Shown piece after piece: positions 18,664 to 28,772 of a DNA stretch of 64,000 bases (position 1 is its first letter; the number at the start of each line of letters is the position of its first letter). Below the pieces are notes generated by a model. It saw only the letters and a program-made list of their open reading frames with translations. It was not told the origin of the DNA and searched no databases. Source of the stretch: Bufo bufo (taxonomy: Eukaryota; Chordata; Amphibia; Anura; Bufonidae); the NCBI RefSeq assembly GCF_905171765.1, contig NC_053391.1, positions 655,807,750-655,871,749 of the forward strand, in the 5' to 3' direction. Both the position numbers and the translations under genes were made by a program.

Positions 18664-21615
18664 CTAGTAGCTATAGCCTGTAATATTATTACACTCCAGA
18701 AATACATCCAGGCCCCTCTTGAATTCCTTTATTGTACTCACCATCACCACCTCCTCAGGCAGAGAGTTCCATAGTCTCACTGCTCTTACCGTAAAGAACC
18801 CTTTTCTATGTTTGTGTACAAACCTTCTTTCCTCCAAACGCAGAGGATGTCCCCTCGTCACAGTCACAGTCCTGGGGATAAATAGATGATGGGATAGATC
18901 TCTGTACTGCCCCCTGATATATTTATACATAGTAATTAGATCTCCCCTCAGTCGTCTTTTTTCTAACGTGAATAACCCTAATTTTGATAATCTTTCAGGG
19001 TACTGTAGTTGCCCCATTCCAGTTATTACTTTAGTTGCCCTCCTCTGGACCCTCTCCAGCTCTGCTATGTCTGCCTTGTTTACAGGAGCCCAGAACTGTA
19101 CACAGTACTCCATGTGTGGTCTGACCAGTGATTTGTAAAGTAGTAGGAATATGTTCTCATCACGGGCATCTATGCCCCTTTTGATGCAACCCATTATCTT
19201 ATTGGCCTTGGCAGCCGCTGCCTGACACTGTTTTTTGCAGCTTAGTTTGCTGTTTATTAAAATTCCTAGATCCTTTTCCATGTCAGTGTTACCGAGTGTT
19301 TTACCATTTAGTATGTACGGGTGACTTGCATTATTCCTTCCCATGTGCATAACTTTACATTTCTCAGTGTTAAACCTCATCTGCCACTTATCTGCCCAAG
19401 CCTCCAATCTATCCAGATCCCTCTGTAGTAGTATACTGTCCTCTTCAGTGTTAATTACTTTACACAGTTTAGTGTCATCTGCGAAAATTGATATTTTACT
19501 ATGCAAGCCTTCTACAAGATCATTAATAAATATATTGAAGAGAATAGGGCCCAATACTGACCCCTGAGGTACTCCACTAGTGACAGTGACCCAATCTGAG
19601 TATGTACCGTTAATAACCACCCTCTGTTTTCTATCATTGAGCCAGTTACTTACCCACTTACAGACGTTTTCTCCGAGTCCGAGCATTCTCATTTTATATA
19701 CTAACCTTTTATGAGGTACAGTGTCAAATGCTTTGGAGAAGTCCAGATACACGACATCCATTGATTTGCCGCTGTCAAGTCTAGTACTTACCTCCTCATA
19801 GAAACTGATTAAATTAGTTTGACATGACCGATCCCTCACGAAGCCATGCTGATAAGGCGTTATTTGCTTATTTCCCATAAGATGCTCTAACATAGCATCT
19901 CTCAGAAAACCTTCAAACAGTTTACCCACAACAGATGTTAAACTTACCGGCCTATAGTTTCCAGGCTCTGTTTTTGGACCCTTTTTGAATATTGGCACCA
20001 CATTTGCCATGCGCCAATCCTGTGGGACATTCCCTGTTAGTACAGAGTCCGCAAATATCAGAAATAAGGGTCTGGCTATGACATTACTTAATTCCCTTAG
20101 GATACGGGGGTGTATGCCATCCGGTCCTGGCGATTTGTCTATTTTGATTTTTTTAAGTCGCTGTTGTACTTCTTCCTGGGTCAGACAGGACACTTTTAAT
20201 GGCGAATTTATTTCAGCATTCAGCATTTCATCTGACAGTTTATTTTCCTCAGTGAATACATTGGAGAAAAAAATATTTAACAGCTTTGCTTTCTCCTCGT
20301 CGCTCTCTGCGACTCCCCCCTCATTACTCTTTAAAGGGCCGACACCTTCAGATTTATACTTTTTAACATTTATATAATTGAAGAACATTTTAGGGTTAGT
20401 TTTACTCTGTTTGGCAATTAATCTCTCGGTCTCTAGTTTGGCCGCTTTTATTTGTTTTTTACATGTTCTGTTTTTTTCCTTATAGTTTTTCAGTGCTTCC
20501 GTGCTACCCTCCTGTTTTAGGGTTTTATATGCTTTCTTTTTGTCATTTATTGCTTTCTTTACAGTTCTGTTTATCCACATTGGTTTCTTTTTGTTCCTTA
20601 ACCTTTTATTCCCATACGGTATGTACCTCTCACAATGAGATTTTAGGATGTTTTTAAAGATATCCCATTTTTTGGCTGTATTTTTATTTTTGAGGACTTT
20701 GTCCCAGTTAGTTAGGCCTATGGCCTCTCTTAGTTGGCTAAATTTAGCTTTTTTGAAGTTTGGTATTTTTGTTTCTCCCTGTAGAAACGCTCTTTTGAAT
20801 GATAATTGGAAGGTTATTACTTTATGGTCACTATTTCCCAGGTGTCCCCCAACCTGCACGTCTGTTGTTCTGTCAGGTCTATTGGTTAATATTAAGTCCA
20901 GTATGGCCGTCCCTCTAGTCGGGTCCTGAACCAGTTGGGAGAGATAATGGTCTTTGGTTATTGCCAAGAATATGTTTCCTTTATGAGATATACAAGTTTC
21001 AGTTTCCCAGTCTATATCTGGGTAGTTGAAGTCCCCCATAATAACCACCTCATTATGATTTGCCGCCTTGTCTATCTCGTTTAGTAGTAGATTTTCTGTG
21101 GACTCTGGTATATTAGGTGGTTTATAGTAGACTCCTATTAGTAATTTATTGTTGTTTTTAGCTCCATGTATCTCTACCCACAGTGACTCCACATGTTCAT
21201 GTCCCTCACTTATATCTTCACGGAGTGTGGGCTTTAGACAAGATTTTACATAAAGGCAGACCCCTCCACCTCTCCGGTTTTGACGATCCTTTCTGAACAG
21301 ACTGTAACCTTGTACATTAACTGCCCAGTCATAGCTATCATCCAGCCATGTCTCAGTTATTCCCACTATGTCATAGTCCTCCTCACACATCACTAATTCC
21401 AGTTCACCAGTTTTATTAGTCAGACTTCTGGCATTAGTATACATACATATGAGAGGTTTATGTATATTTTTTACCCTACACCTTTCCTTCTGAACTGTTC
21501 TTGTCCCTCCTTCCATTTCTCCCCCAGTCCCACTACCTTGCCCCCGGTCTCTATCTGCACTATCTTCCCCTTCTATAGTGTAATTACCCTCCCCCCCAGT
21601 CCCTAGTTTAAACAC
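18664..21615 (-). CDS. LINE ORF2: endonuclease and reverse transcriptase, 983 aa, uninterrupted
   Basis: This protein nicks target DNA and reverse-transcribes the LINE RNA at the nick. An apurinic-type endonuclease covers about residues 55-270: NARS (61-64), ITETWL with the Glu at 88, GDFNYPDIDW at 194-203 and SDHKV at 262-266. The reverse transcriptase follows with SPGPDG (495-500), NYRPVSLT, the LDFSKAFD motif (624-631, first catalytic Asp), GVPQGS (681-686) and FADD (711-714, catalytic Asp pair). The C-terminus contains WNSLPEEVV, common in CR1/L2 proteins. There is no stop or frameshift over 983 codons, so the gene could still be functional. It overlaps the end of ORF1 by 13 bp in another frame. 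The first 45 residues may be translated from a later start. Confidence 0.95.
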   Translation of the reverse strand: MFKLGTGGEGNYTIEGEDSADRDRGQGSGTGGEMEGGTRTVQKERCRVKNIHKPLICMYTNARSLTNKTGELELVMCEEDYDIVGITETWLDDSYDWAVNVQGYSLFRKDRQNRRGGGVCLYVKSCLKPTLREDISEGHEHVESLWVEIHGAKNNNKLLIGVYYKPPNIPESTENLLLNEIDKAANHNEVVIMGDFNYPDIDWETETCISHKGNIFLAITKDHYLSQLVQDPTRGTAILDLILTNRPDRTTDVQVGGHLGNSDHKVITFQLSFKRAFLQGETKIPNFKKAKFSQLREAIGLTNWDKVLKNKNTAKKWDIFKNILKSHCERYIPYGNKRLRNKKKPMWINRTVKKAINDKKKAYKTLKQEGSTEALKNYKEKNRTCKKQIKAAKLETERLIAKQSKTNPKMFFNYINVKKYKSEGVGPLKSNEGGVAESDEEKAKLLNIFFSNVFTEENKLSDEMLNAEINSPLKVSCLTQEEVQQRLKKIKIDKSPGPDGIHPRILRELSNVIARPLFLIFADSVLTGNVPQDWRMANVVPIFKKGPKTEPGNYRPVSLTSVVGKLFEGFLRDAMLEHLMGNKQITPYQHGFVRDRSCQTNLISFYEEVSTRLDSGKSMDVVYLDFSKAFDTVPHKRLVYKMRMLGLGENVCKWVSNWLNDRKQRVVINGTYSDWVTVTSGVPQGSVLGPILFNIFINDLVEGLHSKISIFADDTKLCKVINTEEDSILLQRDLDRLEAWADKWQMRFNTEKCKVMHMGRNNASHPYILNGKTLGNTDMEKDLGILINSKLSCKKQCQAAAAKANKIMGCIKRGIDARDENIFLLLYKSLVRPHMEYCVQFWAPVNKADIAELERVQRRATKVITGMGQLQYPERLSKLGLFTLEKRRLRGDLITMYKYIRGQYRDLSHHLFIPRTVTVTRGHPLRLEERRFVHKHRKGFFTVRAVRLWNSLPEEVVMVSTIKEFKRGLDVFLECNNITGYSY

Positions 21616-22225
21616 TCCTCCAACCTTCTAGCCATCTTCTTCCCCAACACAGCTGCTCCTTCCCCATTGAGGTGCAGCCCGTCCCTACGATAGAGGCTGT
21701 AGCCGACAGCGAAGTCGGCCCAGTTCTCCAGGAACCCAAACCCCTCCATCCTACACCAGTTCTTGAGCCACTTGTTAATTTCCCTAATCTCCCGCTGCCT
21801 TTCTTGTGTGGCCCGTGGTACCGGTAGTATTTCGGAAAATACTACCTTTGAGGTCCTTGCCCTAAGCTTTTGCCCTAAATCCCTGAAATCATTTTTAAGG
21901 ACTCTCCACCTACCCCTAACTTTGTCATTGGTTCCGATATGGACCATGACCGCTGGATCTTCTCCAGCCCCTCCCAGTAATCTGTCAACCCGATCCGCGA
22001 TATGTCGAACTCTAGCGCCAGGAAGACAGCACACTGTTCGGCGATCACGGTCTTTGTGACAGATTTCCCTATCTGTTCCCCTAATAATTGAGTCTCCCAC
22101 TACCAGCACCTGTCTGGCCTGCCCTGCTCTCCTGGTCCCCTGCTTACCGGAGCTGACATTCCCCTGACTGGCAGAGGAAGTGTCCGGCTGCGGCAGTGCC
22201 GTCCCTGGACTGACATCCTTGTGTC
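21603..22225 (-). CDS. LINE ORF1, SGNH/GDSL esterase-like domain, 5'-incomplete
   Basis: The frame ends at 21603 and remains open upstream of the first Met (22109) to about 22225, with text SGKQGTRRAGQARQVL leading into VVGDSIIRG. The block structure fits an SGNH hydrolase: GDS (catalytic Ser), a Gly-containing segment PGARVRHIADRV, HIGTNDK (Asn block) and DGLHLNGEG (Asp and His block, LYRRDGLHLN). Esterase-like domains of this kind are known in ORF1 proteins of CR1-group LINEs. Their role in retrotransposition is not settled. The N-terminal part is missing because the insertion is 5'-truncated. ORF2 starts just before this ORF ends, which suggests coupled translation, but that is inference. 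Confidence 0.85.
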
Positions 22226-22230
22226 CTTTT

Positions 22231-22596
22231 ATATGGTAATAAAAAATTCCTAGTCATACCACACTAATGAGTTAATATGTTAGTTATTACCATTTGTCTG
22301 CTTTACATGGGCATCATTTTATAAACAACCTTTATTTTATGTGGGAAGTTAGAAGGCTTATATATTTAGCTGCCAGTCTTTACAAAATCAGTTTTTTAGA
22401 TACTAGCTCAGTTCTGAAGTGAGTCTGAAGAGGATTATGTATTAGAACCACCTATAATGTACCCCAATTTAAAAAGGGCATCCATCAAAGTATTTTTAAA
22501 AACAGCATTTAGGAAGTTTGTTAACCCTTAAGGTGTTCACAGGAATTAATACATTAAAGGATATGAACACCTTCATGGGAAATATTTTTCGTTATT
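22231..22596. other. Unassigned stretch
   Basis: Includes a short inverted pair (AAGGTGTTCA at 22531 and TGAACACC at 22564). Otherwise no structure seen. Confidence 0.35.
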
Positions 22597-22995
22597 GCAT
22601 TTTACTCATTTTCAGCTAAATCAATTCTTTATTTAAAAAAATTCTGCAGTTTTTGTCAAATGGGTTAAGTTTTAGCCTAGCTGTAGAGCATCTTACTTTC
22701 ACTTTTACTCTGAGCTATCATCTATGTATAGACCTTATTTCTGAACTCTTAACACTTATTCAAGCCATAGTCTTATCAGTTTGAGCTATAATGAGTGTCT
22801 ATGAGCTGTCAGGAGTTCAGAGATAAGGGCTTCACATGAGCCATCAACTTAGTTCCCTGATAGAACACAGTATAAACATAAAGCTGCAACTCTCAAATAT
22901 ACAGAAACTCAACGCTGTACAGAGAACTGGGCTAAAAAATGTAATAAATACCAATTGAAATTTTTTTTTTTTACCTCAAAATGAATACTATGCAA
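22597..22995. mobile_element. MITE, family M1 copy 2
   Basis: Starts GCATTTTACTCATTTTCAGC and ends AATGAATACTATGC. Interior matches 11012-11410, including AACACTTATTCAAGCCATAGTCTTATCAG. Confidence 0.7.
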
Positions 22996-23029
22996 TAATG
23001 GGCACATTCCGGGCAGCTTTTTATGATTG

Positions 23030-23346
23030 CATTTTACTCATTTTGGACAAAAAATATATATTTTTTCAAAATGGTCCTTTTTTAAATATTTTCAGCAGTT
23101 TTTGTGATACATGCAGTTAAAAATCAGTCAATTTGCAAACTGTGCCTCCTGAGCTCATGTGAAACCTTATCTGTCTGTCTCTTATCTCCTGACCTCATAA
23201 ACACTTATTATAGCTGAACTCTTATCAAACTGACAAGAATATGGCTTAAATGAGTGTTTATGAGGTCAGAAGATTAGGCAATTTTCAGTATCGGACATTA
23301 GCTATTCACTCTTACCTCTCTCTGTGCTGTAATTTCTTTAAAAAAT
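23030..23346. mobile_element. MITE, family M1 copy 3, truncated or reversed inside
   Basis: Starts GATTGCATTTTACTCATTTTGG. Interior AACACTTATTATAGCTGAACTCTTATC and AATGAGTGTTTATGAGGTCAG resemble the other copies. The right end was not found. Confidence 0.55.
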
Positions 23347-23641
23347 CATACTTTTATAATATGCTAACACTTGCAGCAACAGTGAAGAGGCTGGAGTTGG
23401 AGGAAGATGCTTCTTTGCAGCTCCTCTCCATACTTTCAGAGGGTCAAGGACAGGGCCGATCCTAGGGTCACAGGCGCCTGGGTGCAGAAATATTTCTGGC
23501 GCCCCCACATGGGCGTGGTTATCTTACTAACTCCTCACCTTTACAATGTTTCTATGGCAACAACTTCAGCCCCACGAATCGGCGGCTCGGCTTAAAAAAA
23601 AAAAAAAGTCAAAAAAAAAAAGTCCCGGCGGCTCGCTCGGC

Positions 23642-26014
23642 CAGGGCCGGACTGGGGATAAAAACCAGCCCTGGAAAAAGTTGCACACCAGCCCCACAGC
23701 ATTGCGTCATTATTTACTTGTTTATAATAGGAGAAAGCATTCATTTTAAAACACGTGTGTAAACACGAATATGAACTTTGCCCCACGATAGCTCTTTTGT
23801 AGAACCCCCATAAAAACTTACAGTTACTTGACTTGGCCCTTGGGGATCTCGGACGCCACTTCAACACTTTGGCCGGGGGCTCGGCGGAGCTGATGTTGTG
23901 CTTTAACCTAATGAGAAAGATTTCATAATAAGGATTTGGAGAAAGGGCAGAGGGATAGCAGAGCAGGGAGAGGCTGGTGCTGCTACTAGGGGGTCATACC
24001 ATGGGGGAGTAATAAAGCCCACCATAATGCCCCCCCAGTAGTAATAATTCTCCTTATAATATGCAAAACATTTGTAATGCCCCCAGTTGAGCTAATGTTC
24101 CCATAATGTGCCAATATAAAATACCCCTTCTCAGTGCCCCCGTAGATGACCCCCATAGTGCCCCCCCCTTCCCCATAGTACCCACCATAATGTGTCCCAG
24201 TATAAAATGCCCCTATACAGAGCCCCCATATAAAATATCTTCTTTTTTAGCCTCAGTAGATGCCCCTATAGTGCCCCCCAATAATCTGCAGTAAGATGTG
24301 CCCCCATAGATGCCCCCAATCATGTGCCAGTAATAAGAGCCCCCCCACCATCATGTGCCAGTAGCCAGAGCCCCCCCATATCATGTCAGTAGCCAGAGCC
24401 CCCCCATATCATGTGTCAGTAGCCAGAGCCCCCCATATCATGTGCCAGTAGCCAGAGTGCCCCCAATCATGTGCCAGAAATAAGAGCCCCCCCACCATCA
24501 TGTGCCAGTAGCCAGAGCCCCCCATATCATATGCCAGTAGCCAGAGCCCCCCCATATCATGTGCCAGTAGCCCCCCTTATGTGCCAGTAGCCCCCCTTAT
24601 GTGCCAGTAGCCCTCCTTATCATGTGCCAGTAGCCCCCCTTATCATGTGCCAGTAGCCCCCTTATCATGTGCCAGTAGCCCCCCTTATCATGTGCCAGTA
24701 GCCCCCCATATCATGTGCCAGTAGCCAGAGCCCCCCCCATATCATGTGCCAGTAGCCAGAGCACCCCCCCCACCATCATGTGCCAGTAGCCAGAGCCCCC
24801 CCATATCATGTGTCAGTAGCCAGAGCCCCCCCATATCATGTGTCAGTAGCCAGAGCCCCCCATATCATGTGCCAGTAGCCAGAGTGCCCCCAATCATGTG
24901 CCAGAAATAAGAGCCCCCCCACCATCATGTGCCAGTAGCCAGAGCCCCCCCATATCATGTGCCAGTAGCCAGAGCCCCCCATATCATGTGCCAGTAGCCC
25001 CCCTTATGTGCCAGTAGCCCCCCTATGTGCCAGTAGCCCCCCTTATCATGTGCCAGTAGACCCCCTTATCATGTGCCAGTAGCCCCCTTATCATGTGCCA
25101 GTAGCCCCCCTTATCATGTGCCAGTAGCCCCCCATATCATGTGCCAGTAGCCAGAGCCCCCCCCCTTATCATGTGCCAGTAGCCAGAGCCCCCCCCATAT
25201 CATGTGCCAGTAGCCAGATCCCCCCCATTATCATGTGCCAGTAGCCAGAGTGCCCCCATATCATGTGCCAGTAGCCAGAGTGCCCCCATATCATGTGCCA
25301 GTAGCCCCCCATATCATGTGCCAGTAGCCCCCCTTATCATGTGCCAGCCCAGTAGTCCCCCCTTATCATGTGCCAGCCCAGTAGTCCCCCCTTATCATGT
25401 GCCAGCCCAGTAGTCCCCCCTTATCATGTGCCAGCCCAGTAGTCCCCCCTTATCATGTGCCAGCCCAGTAGCCCCCTTATCATGTGCCAGCCCAGCCCAG
25501 TAGTCCCCCCTTATGTGCCAGCCCAGTAGCCCCCCTTATGTGCCAGCCCAGTAGCCCCCCTTATCATGTGCCAGCCCAGTATTGTACCTATATAAAAAAA
25601 TTAAAAAAAATAATACACTTATACTTACCTCCAGCAATGCGATGCGATGCAGGCCGCCTCTTCCGTCTGTGTCCCTCGCTATACGGCTCAGGCGACGCGA
25701 TGACGTCATCGCACCGCCTGCACCGGCCTCTGATAGGCTGCCAGCACTAAGCCGGCAGCCTATCAGAGGAACAGCAGGGGACACACCTCTCCCTCCTCTG
25801 CCGCAGCACAGGCATCTGTATTGCCGTCCTGAGGACGGCAATACAGATGACTATGGAGATGAGCGCTTCCGCAATGGAGGCGCTCATCTCCTGCTCTGCC
25901 CTGCCGCCGGCTGCGGCCGCCCCCACTTGTCACCAGGGCCGCGGCCTTGCGGCACTCAGGCTTGCCGGCCCACCGGGAAATTTCCCGCTATCCCGGCAGG
26001 CCAGTCCGGCCCTG
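23642..26014 (-). mobile_element. Inner hAT element with expanded minisatellite core
   Basis: Perfect 14-bp inverted tips: CAGGGCCGGACTGG and CCAGTCCGGCCCTG. CGCTCGGC stands at 23634-23641 and again at 26015-26022. The 2373-bp body holds, left to right, a short unique block (23656-24000), a minisatellite of about 1.3 kb, and a GC-rich hairpin block (25600-25895). No transposase motif is present. The orientation is given as minus because the shared blocks read opposite to the copy at 6512-8324. Confidence 0.93.
24270..25575. repeat. Minisatellite with higher-order repeat of 427 bp
   Basis: Units of about 25-30 bp built on ATCATGTGCCAGTAGCC with AGAGCCCCCCCAT or CCCCTT. A marker variant, GTGCCAGAAATAAGAGCC, occurs at 24471 and 24898, and its neighbours repeat in the same order, so a block of 427 bp was duplicated. 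Variant units with CAGCCCAGTAG fill the right third (25340-25575). Confidence 0.92.
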
Positions 26015-26093
26015 CGCTCGGCGCCTTTCGGGTGACAGCGCTGGGGTGCGGGGCACCCACTGCACCCCGTGTAGGATCGGCCCTGGTCAAGGA

Positions 26094-26475
26094 CCTGTGA
26101 TGATGTCATCACAGGTCCTGCGCTGCTCTAACCTCAGTGGAGCAGTGCAGTTCCTATATTCTCTTACAAAGTTAAATGGATTGTCTTACTTCGAATTTTT
26201 ATCGCGAATATCGGCACTTCAATAATTTGCGAAGATCTAGAATATAGTGCTATATCTTCATAATCGCGAATATTCTAGATTTTATTTTATCACTAGATGA
26301 ACGTATAATCTTGCCTCACTTATTATATATAGCTTCACTTTAGCTTTATTATGCTATCTATCATCCATTACTTTTTTTACTTTATAGTTATTATTTTATC
26401 GATCATTAAAAAATGTTTATTATAAATATCTTTCTACCATTAATAATTTTTATAGATGTTATATTAGTTTATTTT
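26094..26475. other. AT-rich stretch with short inverted repeats
   Basis: Includes GGACCTGTGATGATG/CATCACAGGTCC at 26091-26120 (also seen at 47301) and TCGCGAATAT pairs near 26200-26275. No gene seen. Confidence 0.4.
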
Positions 26476-26479
26476 TTAA

Positions 26480-28768
26480 CCACCTCCTGTCCGCCCATAG
26501 ACTAAAAATGTCCGGGAGGTGGTTCTATATTTCTGAATGGACGCTCCTGAACGTCCATTCAGAAACTGCAACTGCACGCTAATCGTGCAGCTGCTGATCG
26601 GGTTGCCCGCTGTCAGTTCCGGCCCGGCGGTCATGTGATCGCCGGGACCGGAGAGTGCAGGAGCTGTGTGAGGTTTTTCAGAGACCTCGATCAGCCCTGC
26701 ATTGAGGCTGTACAGCGTTGTATTGTGCTGTACAGCCTCTCTGGGGGGTGCATTTCTCCTGTAACTGGGGCTACTATGTCAGCCCCAGTTACAGGAGAAA
26801 TCAATAGTAAAAAAAAAGTGAAGTAAATGTCCACCAGAGGTCTTGTATGACCTTATGGGGGACGAAAAGTGTAAAATAAAATAAAAAAAAATAAAGTGTT
26901 AAAAAAAAAAAAAAAATCCCCAAGTAAGGAATAAAAAAAAAAAAATTTTAAAAATAGAAAAAATTAAATAAAATAGACATATTTGGTATTGCCGCTTCCG
27001 TGACGTCGGCTCTATAAATATATCACATGATCGACCCAGTCCGATAAACACCATAAAAAAAAAAAATAATAACTGTCAAAAAAAGCCATTTTTGTCACCT
27101 TAAATCACAAAAAGTGCAACACCAAGTGATCAAAAAGGTGTATGTCCCACAAAATGGTACCAATAAAACCGTCACCTCATCCCGCAAAAAATGAGTCCCT
27201 ACATAAGAAAATCTATAGCTTTCAGAACATGGAGACACTAAAACATCATTTTTTTTGTTTCAAAAATGCTATTATTGTGTAAAACTTAAATAAAAAAGGA
27301 AAAGTATACATATTAGGTATCGCCACATCCATAACGATCTCCTCTATAAAAATGTCACTCAGGTGAACGCTGTAAAAATTAATAAATAAAAACTGTGCTA
27401 AAACAACCAATTTTTTGGTCACCTTGCCCCATAAAGTGTTATAATGAATGATCAAAAAATCATATGTACCCCAAAATAGTAACAATAAAACTGGCACCTT
27501 ATCCCCTAGTTTCCAAAATGGGGTCACTTCTTGGGAGTTTCTACTGTAAGGGTGAATCAAGGGGGCTTTAAATGGGACATGGCATCTAAAAACCATGTGG
27601 AGTTCCTTTTCTTCTGCGCCCTGCCGTGTGCCCATACAGCAGTTTATGACCGCATGTGGGGTGTTTCTGTAAACCGCAGAATCTCGGTAATAAATATTGA
27701 GTTTTATTTGGCTGTTAACCATCGATGTGTTAAAGAAAAAATTGGATTAAAATGTAAAATCTGCCAAAAAAGTGAAATTTTGAAATGGTATCTCTAATTT
27801 CCATTAATTCTTGTGGAACACCTAAAGGGTTAACAAAGTTTGTAAAATCAGCTTTGAATACTTTGAGGGGTGTAGTTTCTTAGATGGGGTCACTTTTATG
27901 GAGTTTCTACTCTAGGAGTGCATTAGGGGGGCTTCAAATGGGACATGGTGTCAAAAAACCAGCAAAACCTGACTTCCAAAAACCGTATGGCATTCCTTTC
28001 CTTCTGCGCCCTGCCGTGTGCCCGTACAGCGGTTTACGACCACATATGGGGTGTTTCTGTAAACTACAGAATCAGGGCCATAAATATTGAGTTTGGTTTG
28101 GCTTTTAACCCTTGCTTTGTAACTGGAAAAAAATTATTAAAATGGAAAATCTGCCAAAAAAGTGAAATTTTGAAATTGTATCTCTATTTTCCATAAATTC
28201 TTGTGGAACACCTAAAGGGTTAACAAAGTTAGTATAATCAGTTTTGAATACCTTGAGGGGTGTAGTTTCTAGAATTGGGTCATTTTTGGGTGGTTTCTAT
28301 TATGTAAGCTTCTCAGAGTGACTTCAGACCTGAACTGGTCCCTAAAAATTGGGTTTTTGAAAAAAGATTTGCTTCTAAACTTCTAAGCCTTGTAAGTTGT
28401 AACATCCCCAAAAAATAAAATATCATTCCCAAAATGATCCAAACATGAAGTAGACATATGGGGAATGTAAAGTAATAACTATTTTTGTAGGTATTACTAT
28501 GTATTATAGAAGTAGAGAAATTGAAACTTGGAAATTGTAATTATTTGCAAATTTTGGGTAAATTTGGTATTTTTTTATAAATAAAAATGAATTTTTTTTA
28601 CTTCATTTTACCAGTGTCATGAAGGACAATATGTGACGAAAAAACAATCTCAGAATGGCCTGGATAAGTCAAAGCGTTTTAAAGTTATCACTACTTAAAG
28701 TGACACTGGTCAGATTTGCAAAAAATGGCCTGGTCCTTAAGGTGAAATAAGGCTGTGTCCTAAAGGGG
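26480..28768. mobile_element. TTAA-flanked non-autonomous element T1
   Basis: TTAA at 26476-26479 is followed by CCACCTCCTGTCCGCC, and CCTAAAGGGG precedes TTAA at 28769-28772. TTAA targets are used by piggyBac and Kolobok transposons. The interior holds fold-backs (GAATGGACGCTCC with complement near 26535) and a direct duplication of about 390 bp. No transposase. The left and right flanks do not read as one continuous sequence, so the left limit is tentative. Confidence 0.6.
27500..28290. repeat. Direct duplication inside T1, period about 390 bp
   Basis: The phrase AGTGAAATTTTGAAAT occurs at 27771 and 28161, with the same flanking order: GGGGTCACTT, GGGACATGG, CTTCTGCGCCCTGCCGTGTG, GTGTTTCTGTAAAC and TGTGGAACACCTAAAGGG. 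Confidence 0.88.
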
Positions 28769-28772
28769 TTAA

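Larger units (their letters stand above)
18454..22230 (-). mobile_element. CR1/L2-type LINE, 5'-truncated, ORF2 open
   Basis: On the minus strand the order is ORF1 (incomplete at its start), ORF2 and a 3' region of about 200 bp that ends in copies of ATGTTACT (plus-strand 18454-18480, AGTAACAT repeats). Such short terminal repeats instead of poly(A) are typical of CR1/L2-group LINEs. The text GAACTGGATGGACAAATG just before the tail also fits that group. ORF1 similarity stops near 22230, taken as the 5' truncation point. Confidence 0.88.
23451..26085. mobile_element. Outer hAT element, perfect 8-bp target duplication
   Basis: Perfect 14-bp inverted tips: CAGGGCCGATCCTA at the left and TAGGATCGGCCCTG at the right. 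GTCAAGGA stands at 23443-23450 and again at 26086-26093. Its own body is only about 260 bp (23451-23641 and 26015-26085) because another hAT element fills it. Confidence 0.93.

Noticed and set aside
19985..20377. 130-codon forward frame
   Set aside because: Antisense shadow of the LINE ORF2.
25582..26100. 172-codon frame and neighbouring frames in the GC-rich hairpin block
   Set aside because: It lies in a non-coding hAT element made of hairpins; long frames on both strands are due to base composition and inverted repeats.
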